Shown piece after piece: positions 27,589 through 37,048 of a stretch of 64,000 nucleotides of DNA. The stretch is taken from the NCBI RefSeq assembly GCF_007115095.1, contig NZ_SULH01000002.1, positions 52,808 to 116,807 of the forward strand, read 5' to 3'. The translations under genes and the position numbers were made by a program. Below the pieces are notes generated by a model. The model saw only the letters and a list, made by a program, of their open reading frames with translations, ran no database searches and was not told the DNA's origin. This DNA is from Levilactobacillus enshiensis (lineage in GTDB: Bacteria; Bacillota; Bacilli; Lactobacillales; Lactobacillaceae). Position 1 is the stretch's first letter, and each line of letters opens with the position of its first letter.

Positions 27589-28764
27589 TCATCCCATGAA
27601 TTTCTTTAGTCGGGCCAACGCAACGCGCAACGTCGTCAGGTCCGTCGCATAGCTCAAGCGGATATGACCTGGTAGTCCAAAGGCCTCGCCGGTCACAACT
27701 GCCAAGTGCGCCTCATTTAACAACGCAGTCACAAATTCATCGGTCGTGGTATAGCCTTTCAACGCCATAGCTTCCGTCACATCAGGAAATAGGTAGAAAG
27801 CGCCCTGCGGCTTGGCATTGAGTTTGAACCCCGGGATGGCTGCTAACAAGGGATAAACCACGTCTAAGCGCTGTTTAAACCCGTTCTTCATCTCGACCAC
27901 CGGTGTTTGGTCACCAGTCAGTGCCGCTAACGCTGCCGCCTGGCTCACCGCCGCCGCGTTTCCCGTCATGTGTGACAACCCATTTTTTAACGCCGTCATC
28001 ACCTCGGCCGGACCCACAGCGTAGCCAATTCGCCAACCAGTCATGGCGTACGTCTTGGAAACGCCATTAACTAGAATGGTATGGGCCACGATATCGGCAC
28101 CCAACGTCAGCATCGACGGTACGGGTACCGGACCGTCGTAAACCAATTCGCCATAGATTTCATCCGCGACAATAACTAGGTCGTGTGCCACGGCCCAGTT
28201 TCCAATTGCCCGCAGCTCATCAGCCGTGTAGACCAAGCCGCTGGGATTCTGGGGTGAGTTCAGGACGATTGCCCTGGTGGCCGGGGTCACCGCAGCGTCT
28301 AACTGTTCTGGCGTGACCTTCAGTGATGCCGTTGGGGCGACCTCAATCGGCCGACCACCAGCCAACTTAACCTGTTCGGCATAGCTGACCCAGTACGGCG
28401 CTGGAAGCAAGACTTCATCGCCAGGGTCAATTAAAATCTGAAATAACGCATATAACGCCATTTTCGCGCCGGTCGTCACCACGACTTGATCCGTAGTGAC
28501 TGCCACCCCTTGTGTCGCTTGAAGTCGCTGAACGATTGCCTGACGCAGCGCCAGGGTTCCGGCCGTTGCCGTATAACTGTTGACTTGATTGGCGCGAATC
28601 GCCGTGACCGCAGCCTCACGAATCGCTGTTGGCGTCGCATAATCCGGTTGACCAACGCTAAGGTTGATCACGTCAACGCCCTGAGCCCGTAGCTGGGCAG
28701 CCTGCTGACCCGTCTTTAACGTAGCTGAGGGGCGCACAGCACGCGCGCGTTGTGATAATTGCAT
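27589..28764 (-). CDS. aspB: Pyridoxal-phosphate aminotransferase, aspartate type
   Basis: This 391-residue class I aminotransferase binds PLP; the Lys lies in VNGVSKTYAMTGWRIGY (SKTYAMTGWR pattern) and the substrate Arg is in the C-terminal GHIRLSYA. Family members convert aspartate and 2-oxoglutarate to oxaloacetate and glutamate. The start ATG follows GAGGAGGACTCACC. It lies next to ypmB and dinG, as aspB does in Bacillus, supporting the assignment; asnS, its usual next gene, is absent. Confidence 0.93.
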   Translation of the reverse strand: MQLSQRARAVRPSATLKTGQQAAQLRAQGVDVINLSVGQPDYATPTAIREAAVTAIRANQVNSYTATAGTLALRQAIVQRLQATQGVAVTTDQVVVTTGAKMALYALFQILIDPGDEVLLPAPYWVSYAEQVKLAGGRPIEVAPTASLKVTPEQLDAAVTPATRAIVLNSPQNPSGLVYTADELRAIGNWAVAHDLVIVADEIYGELVYDGPVPVPSMLTLGADIVAHTILVNGVSKTYAMTGWRIGYAVGPAEVMTALKNGLSHMTGNAAAVSQAAALAALTGDQTPVVEMKNGFKQRLDVVYPLLAAIPGFKLNAKPQGAFYLFPDVTEAMALKGYTTTDEFVTALLNEAHLAVVTGEAFGLPGHIRLSYATDLTTLRVALARLKKFMG

Positions 28765-28788
28765 GGTGAGTCCTCCTCTCGGTTGCGA

Positions 28789-29292
28789 TTAGATGTTAGC
28801 AATCTGTTGCAAGATTTTTCCATTGCTGTATTGGAAAGTCAGGTAGCAGAGTTTACCGGATTGGTTCAGGTAACTGACCTGCCAAGCTGGCTTGCCGTTA
28901 AAAATGCTCAATGCTGCAGCAAGCACCTTTTTCGGATTTCGCTTCCAGACCTGTTCAAGTACCGTGTTGCGCGACAGACCCTCGCTTTGTTTCAACACCG
29001 TCACGTTATTGCCCGACTTGGGAACAATTGCGTAGACGGCCTGTTGCGCCTTGTTTTTACCCGCAACCGTATAGTAAGTCGTATTGAGATTGGTCCAGTA
29101 AAAGTCGCTGGTACTGGTCAAATGGCCAGACTTCTTCGCCACGGTCTCGGCGTGCGTCTGCATCTGACTCAGTGGCTTGCTCGCCTTACTGATCACATAA
29201 CCGCCACTCAGCAGCAGGACCAGGATCACGAGTAAGATACTCAGTAGAACCCAGTGACGTGGCCGGCGACGCTGCTGATATTGTTGTCTCAT
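28789..29292 (-). CDS. ypmB: YpmB-like DUF5590 family protein
   Basis: This 167-residue protein has a basic N-terminus, one membrane helix (about residues 14-34) and an extracellular domain with two repeated PepSY/YpeB-like folds (TYYTVAG, KPAWQVSYL). This is a bitopic membrane protein with an outside domain of unknown function. A TTG codon just before the ATG is another possible start; GGGAG lies 14 nt upstream of the ATG. It lies between dinG and aspB on the same strand, as in Bacillus. Confidence 0.8.
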   Translation of the reverse strand: MRQQYQQRRRPRHWVLLSILLVILVLLLSGGYVISKASKPLSQMQTHAETVAKKSGHLTSTSDFYWTNLNTTYYTVAGKNKAQQAVYAIVPKSGNNVTVLKQSEGLSRNTVLEQVWKRNPKKVLAAALSIFNGKPAWQVSYLNQSGKLCYLTFQYSNGKILQQIANI

Positions 29293-29340
29293 CAATTTAC
29301 ATCGTACTCCCTTGTCAAATTTCAATCTTTGTCAATTATA

Positions 29341-32181
29341 TCAAACTTCGGGAGGGGTCACCGAGTTGTCCGGGCTTTTTTCAAAAAAATTAATTAAACC
29401 TTGGGCAATGACACTCACGTCCCCAGTAATCTTGGGTAGATCGTCCGGCAACGCCCGCAGGATGCTTTGCCCATACTGACGTTCCAGCACCCGTTGATCC
29501 AGTAAGACAATGGCGCCGCGGTCGTTCGGTGTCCGAATCAACCGGCCGATGCCTTGCCGCAATTTCAGCGTCGCCGCTGGCAGGGCTGCATTGTAAAATG
29601 GATTCTTGCCGGCCGCCTCTAAACGGGCATAGTTGGCCTTAACGAATACTCGATCTGGTGAATCGAACGGCAAGCGTGTCACAATCAATAGTTCCAGCTG
29701 TTCAGCCGGAAGATCGATGCCCTCCCAGAAACTAGCTGCTCCCAATAGGATAGCACCGTGACTAGTCGCAAATCGTTTTGCAATCCGTTCGCGACTACCA
29801 CTGATACCTTGGGCAAAGATCTCGCGCTGGGCAAATTCTGGCTGTTGCGTCAGCTGTTGATAAACTTGTTCGATCACACTGAGTGAGTTGAACAGGACCA
29901 GCGTCTGCTTATTCACGGCTCCGGCCATCTGCGTAATCGCTGCCGTTAGGTACGTCACGTAGTCCTCAGGTGATACCCGGGTCAAATTGGGCCCGGTATC
30001 ACTGATAAACAGTTCGGCTTGTTGGCCATAGTCAAAGCTCGACCGCATCCGGTGGGTCACCGTGTCATCACGGTCCAGATCAAACTGATCCAGAACGTAC
30101 TGCGACCGTCCAGAAGAAAACAGCGTGGCTCCCGTCAGCAAGACCGGTTGGTACCCGGCATACAAATGATGGCGCAAGAAGCCCTCAGTTGCCAGCAAGC
30201 CACTTGCCAATTGGAGACTGTTGCGATCACCCAAATGATTGATCGTCAACCAAAAGAGACTGGCTGGCGCCTGATTGCTGACCTGCTTAAGAATCATCAG
30301 GAGACGACTCATCTGGTCATCAAAAAGGTGAATCCGCGTATCGACCTGCTCGAACAAGTAACGTTGCGAAGCTGCAAACCGATCTTGCTGTTGATCGTAG
30401 CGTTGGCGTAAGTCGCCCAGTGCCGCCAACAACTCGTTGGTCGCCCGTGTCGCCGTTTCGACCGCCGTTCCCCGTTGCAGTTCGGCAGCAAGGTCCGCTG
30501 CGGGAATCAATTCCTCAATAATCTGATTGTGATTGTTGACCCGTTTATTCGCCAAGAAGCGCAGGAAAAGCTGCTTGATCAATTGGTTCAGCTGCGTCTC
30601 TAACGTCTCACTAGCCGCTAAGATGCGGTGGAGCGTCGTGATTGCCGCAGCATCCCCACTGAATAAGCTCAGCAGACTCGGCCCAATTTCGCGGCTGATG
30701 TCGCGTTCCACGTGATGAAGTTCGTTGATCAGCTGGGAGAATTTAACCTGCGTGCGGCGTTGTTTCAGCGTGCTGTCTGGCAAATGCTGAGCCTCGTCGA
30801 CTACCAGATAAGGATGGTCGAGTCGTTCGCCCAAAGCTAAGGCGTGTTCGCTGAGGTAGGCGTGGTTCACGATGATAAATTGGGCCTGTTCCATTCGCTG
30901 GTCTCGCCGCCGTAAGAAGTCGTCCTCATAGAAGGGACTGTCTGCGGTAACTGTGCCCTCGTGAATAATCTCTTGAAAGTATGGCGCACGGTACGTTGCC
31001 AAATGTAACTCGTCGAGATCCCCGGTCGTGGTCATCGTTAACCAGACTAACAAACGAAGTTTAAGGAGCTGCGTCTGCTTAGACGTCTCGGCCACCTTAA
31101 GGGTCGTTGCGAACCGCTGCAAGTCTAAATAATGTTGACTCCCCTTGACCAGCACGGCATTAACCGTAAAGGGCACAATCTGTTTGAGCAACGGAATCGT
31201 TTGATCCAACAGTTGTTCTTGCAAGAGGGTCGTTGCAGTGCTAATGACCACGGACTTCCCCGTCTGACTCAAATAAGCCATCGGTAACACGTAACCCAGA
31301 CTCTTCCCGATTCCCGTCGGTGCTTCCACAATCATCTGTTTGACCGGATGCTGGTCGGCCGCCGCGTAGTTGTTGTAGATGTAATTCATCATTTTTGCCT
31401 GTTCAGGCCGCCACTCTAGATTATCCGGCATCAACTTTTGCTTCTGCTTTTTGGTCTTGGGATACTTACTAGGCGTTGCTAAGGTGCCAGCTGGCAAGGG
31501 GGCTGCCTGCCGTAAAGCTAACCCATTTTTGATGTACAAATAGTCCGGCAGCTTTCGCGGATTAGCCGCGTTGAGTTGCTGGGCTTCGTTGAACAGATCA
31601 GCCGTCTGTAGCGGTAAATCCGGATGCAGGTCGATCATCTGTTGCAAGGTCACTACGGGTAAGGCCCGCAGTCGCCGGAACAGGAAGATAAACAATTCGG
31701 CGGTCGCACTGGCGTCGCTGTCAGCGGAATGCGGATTGTCATGTTCAATATTAAAATACCCGCTGAGGTCGCGTAGCCGAAAGCTGGGCGCGGTCGGCAG
31801 TAAAATCTGACTCAAAGAGACCGTATCGACCGCCGCAATCGTTAACTCGGGATAACCGACTCGCGAAAATTCGGCGTTAATGAACGGCAAGTCAAAATTG
31901 ACATTGTGGGCCACAAAGACCGTATTGGTCAGTAAGCTGTAGAGGGTGCCCGCCACGTCGTCAAATAAGGGGGCATGCCGCACCCGTTGATTCGTGATGC
32001 CCGTCAACCGAGAAATCGCTGCTGGAATCTCCCGCAACGGATTGACGTCCGTTTCAAAGTGATTAATGATCTGGTTATGTTGGACGAAGACGCACCCGAC
32101 TTGGATAATGCGGTCGCCATCTGTCACACTGGTTCCGGTAGTCTCAATATCGACCACCGCATAAACCGTGTCTTTATCCAT
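29341..32181 (-). CDS. dinG: DinG-family helicase with DnaQ-like exonuclease domain
   Basis: A 946-residue protein starts MDKDTVYAVVDIETTGTS (32181), with a weak GGTGAG site upstream. The N-terminal 170 residues form a DnaQ-type 3'-5' exonuclease (DIETTG, later HNVNFDLPF and HSADSDASATAE). A superfamily 2 helicase follows, with EAPTGIGKSLGY and the DEAH-like VVDEAQHL. The C-terminal helicase motifs include GIGRLIRTPNDRG. The family unwinds or degrades DNA in repair; in gram-positives this fused version often lacks the iron-sulfur cluster of E. coli DinG. Operon with ypmB and aspB. Confidence 0.95.
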   Translation of the reverse strand: MDKDTVYAVVDIETTGTSVTDGDRIIQVGCVFVQHNQIINHFETDVNPLREIPAAISRLTGITNQRVRHAPLFDDVAGTLYSLLTNTVFVAHNVNFDLPFINAEFSRVGYPELTIAAVDTVSLSQILLPTAPSFRLRDLSGYFNIEHDNPHSADSDASATAELFIFLFRRLRALPVVTLQQMIDLHPDLPLQTADLFNEAQQLNAANPRKLPDYLYIKNGLALRQAAPLPAGTLATPSKYPKTKKQKQKLMPDNLEWRPEQAKMMNYIYNNYAAADQHPVKQMIVEAPTGIGKSLGYVLPMAYLSQTGKSVVISTATTLLQEQLLDQTIPLLKQIVPFTVNAVLVKGSQHYLDLQRFATTLKVAETSKQTQLLKLRLLVWLTMTTTGDLDELHLATYRAPYFQEIIHEGTVTADSPFYEDDFLRRRDQRMEQAQFIIVNHAYLSEHALALGERLDHPYLVVDEAQHLPDSTLKQRRTQVKFSQLINELHHVERDISREIGPSLLSLFSGDAAAITTLHRILAASETLETQLNQLIKQLFLRFLANKRVNNHNQIIEELIPAADLAAELQRGTAVETATRATNELLAALGDLRQRYDQQQDRFAASQRYLFEQVDTRIHLFDDQMSRLLMILKQVSNQAPASLFWLTINHLGDRNSLQLASGLLATEGFLRHHLYAGYQPVLLTGATLFSSGRSQYVLDQFDLDRDDTVTHRMRSSFDYGQQAELFISDTGPNLTRVSPEDYVTYLTAAITQMAGAVNKQTLVLFNSLSVIEQVYQQLTQQPEFAQREIFAQGISGSRERIAKRFATSHGAILLGAASFWEGIDLPAEQLELLIVTRLPFDSPDRVFVKANYARLEAAGKNPFYNAALPAATLKLRQGIGRLIRTPNDRGAIVLLDQRVLERQYGQSILRALPDDLPKITGDVSVIAQGLINFFEKSPDNSVTPPEV

Positions 32182-32851
32182 AGTATGCTCACCAATTTCT
32201 GCACAATTTGCGATAATAACTGGCACTATGATACACCACTTGGCCGGCCAACGCTACGCTAGAGTTTCTCCCATTAAGAGTTTCGAGTTGGGCCACGCCT
32301 TTTCTAACAGCCTTACTTGGCTGGTAACATAAAATTAGGAGAGACTAGCTCTGCTACTAAGGTTGGCGCACTCAGACGAAACGCTCGTGAAATTATTTGA
32401 TCATCAACTTGTTAGCGCTAACTCGGGCCATCACGCAGCATTTCTCAGAAGCAGCTCACCGTCTTAATTCACCTAGAGTTTGACACAACCCTGTTCAAAT
32501 TCTTCTGAAACGTGTAATATGACAAGGCCAAGTCATCTAAGGTCCTTGGAGTGACTGGTCGGAAGAAACAACACTGGCTAAGTGCGGCTAAGCCTGTTCT
32601 CACCATCGCAGGTAGGCCACCGCTAGCTAGTCTAGTAATCCTAATCCTTGTTAGTCAGCCGCTAACGTCCGCTTTATCAACAGCGCACCCTAGCCAATTA
32701 TCATGGCTAATATTTTTCGGTGTACTTTCTATAGAAAGACTTAATTTTTCGCCGATTTGGGGATTTTGATGAGCAAAACTAGCGTAAGCGCAGTCAGTAG
32801 AGTATGATATTCTGGTAAAATAAAATCGATGGAGAAAGTGAGCGAGATATC
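32182..32851. other. Intergenic region upstream of mevalonate operon
   Basis: About 670 bp between divergent dinG and mvk. A 72-codon plus-strand frame (32551-32769) lacks a ribosome site and resembles no family. An extended -10-like TGGTAAAAT (32813-32821) lies 31 nt before mvk. Otherwise nothing identifiable. Confidence 0.5.
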
Positions 32852-33799
32852 TTGGGTAGAACCACAATTGGGAAAAGCAACGCGAAGATCATTCTCATTG
32901 GGGAACACAGCGTGGTATTTGGACAACCCGCCATTGCCCTGCCCCTGCCCTCGGTCACCACGACGGTCGTCATGAGCCAAACGACTCACGGTCAAACCCT
33001 GTCCAGTCGTTACTTTGATGGTCCGGTCGTTCAAATGGGCCAAAACTTAGCTGGCGTGGCCGCGTTGATTCAGGCACTATTGACGCGCTTTGATGCACAA
33101 GATACCGCCTTTCACATGGCGATTACCAGTGACCTCCCCGCTGAACGCGGTATGGGGTCGTCTGCGGCCGTGGCCGTGGCCATTACGCGCGCCATGTATG
33201 CCTACTTTCAGCGACCACTGACCCGTGACCTGCTTCTAGCGACGGTCGACATTGCTGAAAAGATCACCCATGGCAATCCCAGTGGCTTAGACGCCGCCAC
33301 GGCGAGTTCCGACGTCCCCATCTGGTTCGTTCCCCACCAGGAGACCCTTCAGATTCCATTTACCCTGCAAGGTTATCTGGTCATCGCAGACAGCGGAATC
33401 AAAGGGCAAACGGGTAAAGCAGTTGCCGCCGTTGCCCGCCGTAAAACGGCCTTTCCTCAAGAAACGGATGCCCGGATCAGTAAACTGGGCCGACTCAGCA
33501 CGGCGGCGCGGCAAGCCCTCGCGACCCCTGATCTCCCGCAGTTGGGCCACATCTTAAACGATTCCCAGCAACAACTAGCTGGTTTAGGCGTCAGTTCGAC
33601 TGAACTCAATCAGCTCATACAGGTCGCGCTCACAGCGGGGGCCCTCGGCGCTAAACTAACGGGGGGCGGTATGGGAGGCTGTCTAATTGCCCTGTGCCCT
33701 GATCTCGCCACGACCGAACGCGTTAAAAATAGTCTACTTGCAGCCGGTGCCACTGATACGTGGACGGAAGCCTTTAATCTCGAGGAGGAACACCAATGA
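32852..33799 (+). CDS. mvk: Mevalonate kinase
   Basis: This 315-residue GHMP kinase phosphorylates mevalonate with ATP to 5-phosphomevalonate in the cytosol. Motifs: KIILIGEHSVVFGQPAIALP (about residues 12-31), the phosphate loop PAERGMGSSAAVAVAI, and TGGGMGGCLIAL near the C-terminus. The reading frame opens at TTG 32852; the nearest GGAG is 17 nt upstream, so initiation may be weak. Its ATGA overlap with mvaD shows co-translation. First gene of a four-gene mevalonate operon. Confidence 0.95.
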   Translation: MGRTTIGKSNAKIILIGEHSVVFGQPAIALPLPSVTTTVVMSQTTHGQTLSSRYFDGPVVQMGQNLAGVAALIQALLTRFDAQDTAFHMAITSDLPAERGMGSSAAVAVAITRAMYAYFQRPLTRDLLLATVDIAEKITHGNPSGLDAATASSDVPIWFVPHQETLQIPFTLQGYLVIADSGIKGQTGKAVAAVARRKTAFPQETDARISKLGRLSTAARQALATPDLPQLGHILNDSQQQLAGLGVSSTELNQLIQVALTAGALGAKLTGGGMGGCLIALCPDLATTERVKNSLLAAGATDTWTEAFNLEEEHQ

Positions 33800-34770
33800 A
33801 CCCAGCGGTCACCGCACGTGCACATACCAACATCGCCCTCGTGAAATACTGGGGCAAGGCCGACACTGACCTTATCATCCCCCAAACGAGTAGCTTGTCG
33901 CTCACCTTGGATCAGTTCTATACGGACACCACAGTCCAATTTGACGAGCACCTGGCCGCAGATGAAATTACGGTCAACCACCACCTACTTTCCCCGATAG
34001 CTGGTCAAAAAGTACATAAGATTCTTAACCTGGTGCGCGAACAGACCCAGCGCACCTCTTTTGCGCGGGTAACGTCCATCAACCACGTGCCAACCGCCGC
34101 TGGTCTGGCCTCTTCAGCCTCAGCGTTTGCAGCGTTGGCAGGAGCCGCTAGTCGGGCTGCTGGTCTTGACCTTGACCGAACGGCGTTATCCCGGCTAGCA
34201 CGCCGGGGCTCCGGTTCGGCCACCCGCTCCATTTTCGGTGGCTTTGTCGAATGGCAGGCCGGTCACGATGACGCGAGCTCATTTGCTATCCCTTTTGAAG
34301 AGACCGTCGATTGGCCGATTGCCATGGTCGCGTTGGTCTTAGACGCGCGCCGCAAGAAAGTCAGTTCACGGCAGGGGATGCAAAATAGCGTGACCACCTC
34401 GCCGTACTACGCCGCTTGGAAAGACGTCGTTGCCCACGACTTGGCGGCTATTAAACCCGCTATCCGTGCGCACGATTTTACCACGACCGGTGAAATCTTA
34501 GAAGCCAACGCGATGCGCATGCACGCGCTCACACTGAGTGCGCAGCCACCGTACAGTTACTTCAACGGCGACACCTTAGTTGCCATGCAGACCGTTCAGC
34601 GGCTCCGTGAAGCTGGCATTGCCTGCTACTACACACTCGATGCTGGGCCGAACGTCAAAGTCTTCTGTCAAGTCGCTGACCTACCGACCATCACCCAACA
34701 TTTCGCCCAACAGTTCGGGGCGCAAAACGTGATCGTGGCGCATCCTGGACCGGGCATTCAATTTAGCTAA
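33796..34770 (+). CDS. mvaD: Diphosphomevalonate decarboxylase
   Basis: This 324-residue GHMP enzyme makes isopentenyl diphosphate, CO2, ADP and phosphate from diphosphomevalonate and ATP. Seen: HTNIALVKYWGKAD (about 9-22), VPTAAGLASSASAFAAL as the ATP loop, and RRGSGSATRSIFGGFVEW, which carries the Ser and Arg of the active site. The length matches the bacterial family (about 320). ATG overlaps the mvk stop (ATGA), with GAGGAGG upstream. Confidence 0.96.
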   Translation: MNPAVTARAHTNIALVKYWGKADTDLIIPQTSSLSLTLDQFYTDTTVQFDEHLAADEITVNHHLLSPIAGQKVHKILNLVREQTQRTSFARVTSINHVPTAAGLASSASAFAALAGAASRAAGLDLDRTALSRLARRGSGSATRSIFGGFVEWQAGHDDASSFAIPFEETVDWPIAMVALVLDARRKKVSSRQGMQNSVTTSPYYAAWKDVVAHDLAAIKPAIRAHDFTTTGEILEANAMRMHALTLSAQPPYSYFNGDTLVAMQTVQRLREAGIACYYTLDAGPNVKVFCQVADLPTITQHFAQQFGAQNVIVAHPGPGIQFS

Positions 34771-34818
34771 TCTTTAAAAAAATTACTTATTTAGTCGTTA
34801 CAGAAGGGACCTGATTTT

Positions 34819-35892
34819 TTGATTTCCGCGAAAGCACCCGGAAAACTCTATATTGCTGGCGAATACGCCGTGGTCGAACCGGGATATCCGGCGATCATCG
34901 TTGCACTGAACCAATTTGTGACCGTTTCAATTACCCCCAGTCAAGACTACGGTCGCATCGCCTCCAAACAATACCAAGAGAACTCCCTCTACTGGCAACG
35001 CCAGGGATCAGAGCTCGTCTTTGACAACCGGGACAATCCCTTCCACTACATTTTGTCCGCCATTCGTTTGACGGAACAGTACGCGCAGTCATTGGGTAAG
35101 CCCCTCACCATCTATCACTTAAACGTCAACAGTGACCTGGATAGTGCCGACGGGAAAAAATACGGATTGGGCTCTTCAGCCGCCGTGACCGTTGCCACCG
35201 TCAAGGCCCTCTGTCAGTTTTACGATATTCCCATGAGCAAGGACCGCCTATTCAAATTATCTGCGATCGCCCACTTGGACGTTCAAGGTAATGGCTCGTT
35301 AGGCGACATCGCCGCTTCCGTTTACGGCGGTTGGATCGCCTATCAGGCCTTTGACCGGGATTGGTTGGCCTCCGCTCGGCGTGAACTGAGCCTCACCCAA
35401 CTCTTACAAACGGAGTGGCCCGGCCTGCAGATCGAACTTTTGACCCCGCCGGAACCCCTCCGCCTAATGATCGGTTGGACCGGGACCCCCGCATCGACTT
35501 CACATTTAGTGGACAAGATTGCACTCTTCAAAGCTACCCGTCGTCAGGATTACCACGCATTTCTCCGTGAAAGTCGCGAATGTCTGCAACGGATGATTCA
35601 AGGCTTTCATGATCAAGACCTAGATGCCATTCAAAAGGAAATCAACGTGAATCGGCAGTTGCTGAATCGTTTGGCCTGCCTGAGTCACGTGACGATTGAA
35701 ACGGAACTGCTGAAAACCATGTGCGACATCGCCGTTCACATTGGTGGGGCTGCCAAGTCTTCCGGTGCCGGTGGTGGTGACTGTGGGATCGTCATCATCA
35801 ACGCCGCCAAGGACCTAGCGCACTTACTGCATGAATGGGAAGCTCGCGGCATCGAACCACTTAAGTTAAACGTCCATCACGTCATCGAATAA
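34819..35892 (+). CDS. pmk: Phosphomevalonate kinase
   Basis: This 357-residue GHMP kinase phosphorylates 5-phosphomevalonate to 5-diphosphomevalonate. Motifs: ISAKAPGKLYIAGEYAVVEP at the N-terminus, KYGLGSSAAVTVATVKAL as the ATP loop and SSGAGGGDCGIVI near the end. The start is TTG (34819), with AGAAGGGA 9 nt before it, as in many lactobacillar mevalonate genes. It follows mvaD by 48 nt with no obvious terminator between them. Confidence 0.95.
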   Translation: MISAKAPGKLYIAGEYAVVEPGYPAIIVALNQFVTVSITPSQDYGRIASKQYQENSLYWQRQGSELVFDNRDNPFHYILSAIRLTEQYAQSLGKPLTIYHLNVNSDLDSADGKKYGLGSSAAVTVATVKALCQFYDIPMSKDRLFKLSAIAHLDVQGNGSLGDIAASVYGGWIAYQAFDRDWLASARRELSLTQLLQTEWPGLQIELLTPPEPLRLMIGWTGTPASTSHLVDKIALFKATRRQDYHAFLRESRECLQRMIQGFHDQDLDAIQKEINVNRQLLNRLACLSHVTIETELLKTMCDIAVHIGGAAKSSGAGGGDCGIVIINAAKDLAHLLHEWEARGIEPLKLNVHHVIE

Positions 35893-35908
35893 TTAAGGAG
35901 CCGTTACC

Positions 35909-36949
35909 ATGGAGGACCTATCACGTCACGCTCACCGCAAGGACGAACATCTGTCCCTCGCCGAAAAATTTTATACACCAGACGCCACTAGTCAATTCGA
36001 CCAGCTCCGTTTCGTTCACCAAAGTTTACCGGAAATGAGTGTCGGAGACGTGGATCTGCAGACGCACCTGGGCCCCTTAACGTTACCGGTCCCCCTGCTG
36101 ATTGAAGCCATGACCGGTGGCAGTCCCCGCACGGGTAAAGTTAATGCCGCCTTAGGTCGCATCGCGGCGGCTACGGGGATGCCTGTGGCAACTGGCTCAC
36201 AAAGCATTGCGTTGCAAGACGATGCAGCCATTGCCACCTTCACGCCATTGCGAGAAAACAATCCCGACGGCATCGTTTTTGCCAACATGGGGGCCGGACA
36301 CACCGTCGCCCAAGCCCAACGGGTCATTGACATGCTGGCTGCCGACGCCTTAGAGCTTCACGTCAACGTGGCTCAAGAACTCGTCATGCCCGAGGGTGAC
36401 CGTGACTTCCACTGGCTCGACAGCATTGGTGAAGTTGTTGCGGGTGTCAGCGTCCCGGTCATCGTGAAGGAAGTCGGCTTTGGCATGGCCCGTGAAACAC
36501 TGCAGCAATTGGCTCAGGTCGGCGTTCGCTACGTTGACCTGAGTGGCCGTGGCGGAACGAACTTCGTACAAATCGAAAACTTCCGCCGGCCCGAAAAAGA
36601 GCTGCGTTATCTCGATGGTTGGGGCCAGTCAACAGTAGAATCCCTACTGGAAGCCCATGCTGTTCCCCAACTTCAAGTCGTTGCTACTGGGGGGATTCGT
36701 CAGCCGTTGGATGCGGCCAAAGCGCTGGCACTCGGCGCCAATCTCGTCGGTAGTGCCGGTCAAATTCTCCACAGTCTGATCAGGACCGATGAAGCGCGCA
36801 CCACCGCGATGTTGCGCGAATGGCAAACGGGTCTCCGGCGCATCATGACTTTACTTGGGTGCTACAACTTGGCGGACTTAAAGCAACAACGGTTGTTGCT
36901 TTCTCCAGAATTAGAGAGCTACTGCCGCCAACGACACCTCACTTATTAA
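35909..36949 (+). CDS. fni: Type 2 isopentenyl-diphosphate delta-isomerase
   Basis: This 346-residue FMN-dependent enzyme interconverts IPP and DMAPP. Seen: [13 protein letters not shown] at the start (family R-K-DEH motif), [25 protein letters not shown] for FMN binding, and [20 protein letters not shown] for phosphate binding. Differs from the unrelated type 1 (Idi). It ends the operon, and a bidirectional hairpin follows. HMG-CoA synthase and reductase are not in this window. Confidence 0.96.
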   Translation: MEDLSRHAHRKDEHLSLAEKFYTPDATSQFDQLRFVHQSLPEMSVGDVDLQTHLGPLTLPVPLLIEAMTGGSPRTGKVNAALGRIAAATGMPVATGSQSIALQDDAAIATFTPLRENNPDGIVFANMGAGHTVAQAQRVIDMLAADALELHVNVAQELVMPEGDRDFHWLDSIGEVVAGVSVPVIVKEVGFGMARETLQQLAQVGVRYVDLSGRGGTNFVQIENFRRPEKELRYLDGWGQSTVESLLEAHAVPQLQVVATGGIRQPLDAAKALALGANLVGSAGQILHSLIRTDEARTTAMLREWQTGLRRIMTLLGCYNLADLKQQRLLLSPELESYCRQRHLTY

Positions 36950-36960
36950 ATGAAAAATTA

Positions 36961-37000
36961 AAAAAACGCCACCGGAATTGATTTTTCCGATGGCGTTTTT
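36961..37000. terminator. Bidirectional terminator after fni
   Basis: AAAAACGCCA and TGGCGTTTTT pair with an inner CCGGAA/TTCCG stem. It serves fni on the plus strand and the RsmF-like gene on the minus strand. Confidence 0.85.
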
Positions 37001-37048
37001 AGATTAACTAACCTTATTATAACAACTTCTTGCTAGTAACAATCGTTT

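Noticed and set aside
28759-29235. 158-codon plus-strand frame opposite ypmB
   Set aside because: Shadow of ypmB; no ribosome site or domain.
32551-32769. 72-codon plus-strand frame upstream of mvk
   Set aside because: No ribosome site, no similarity, and base composition of intergenic type.
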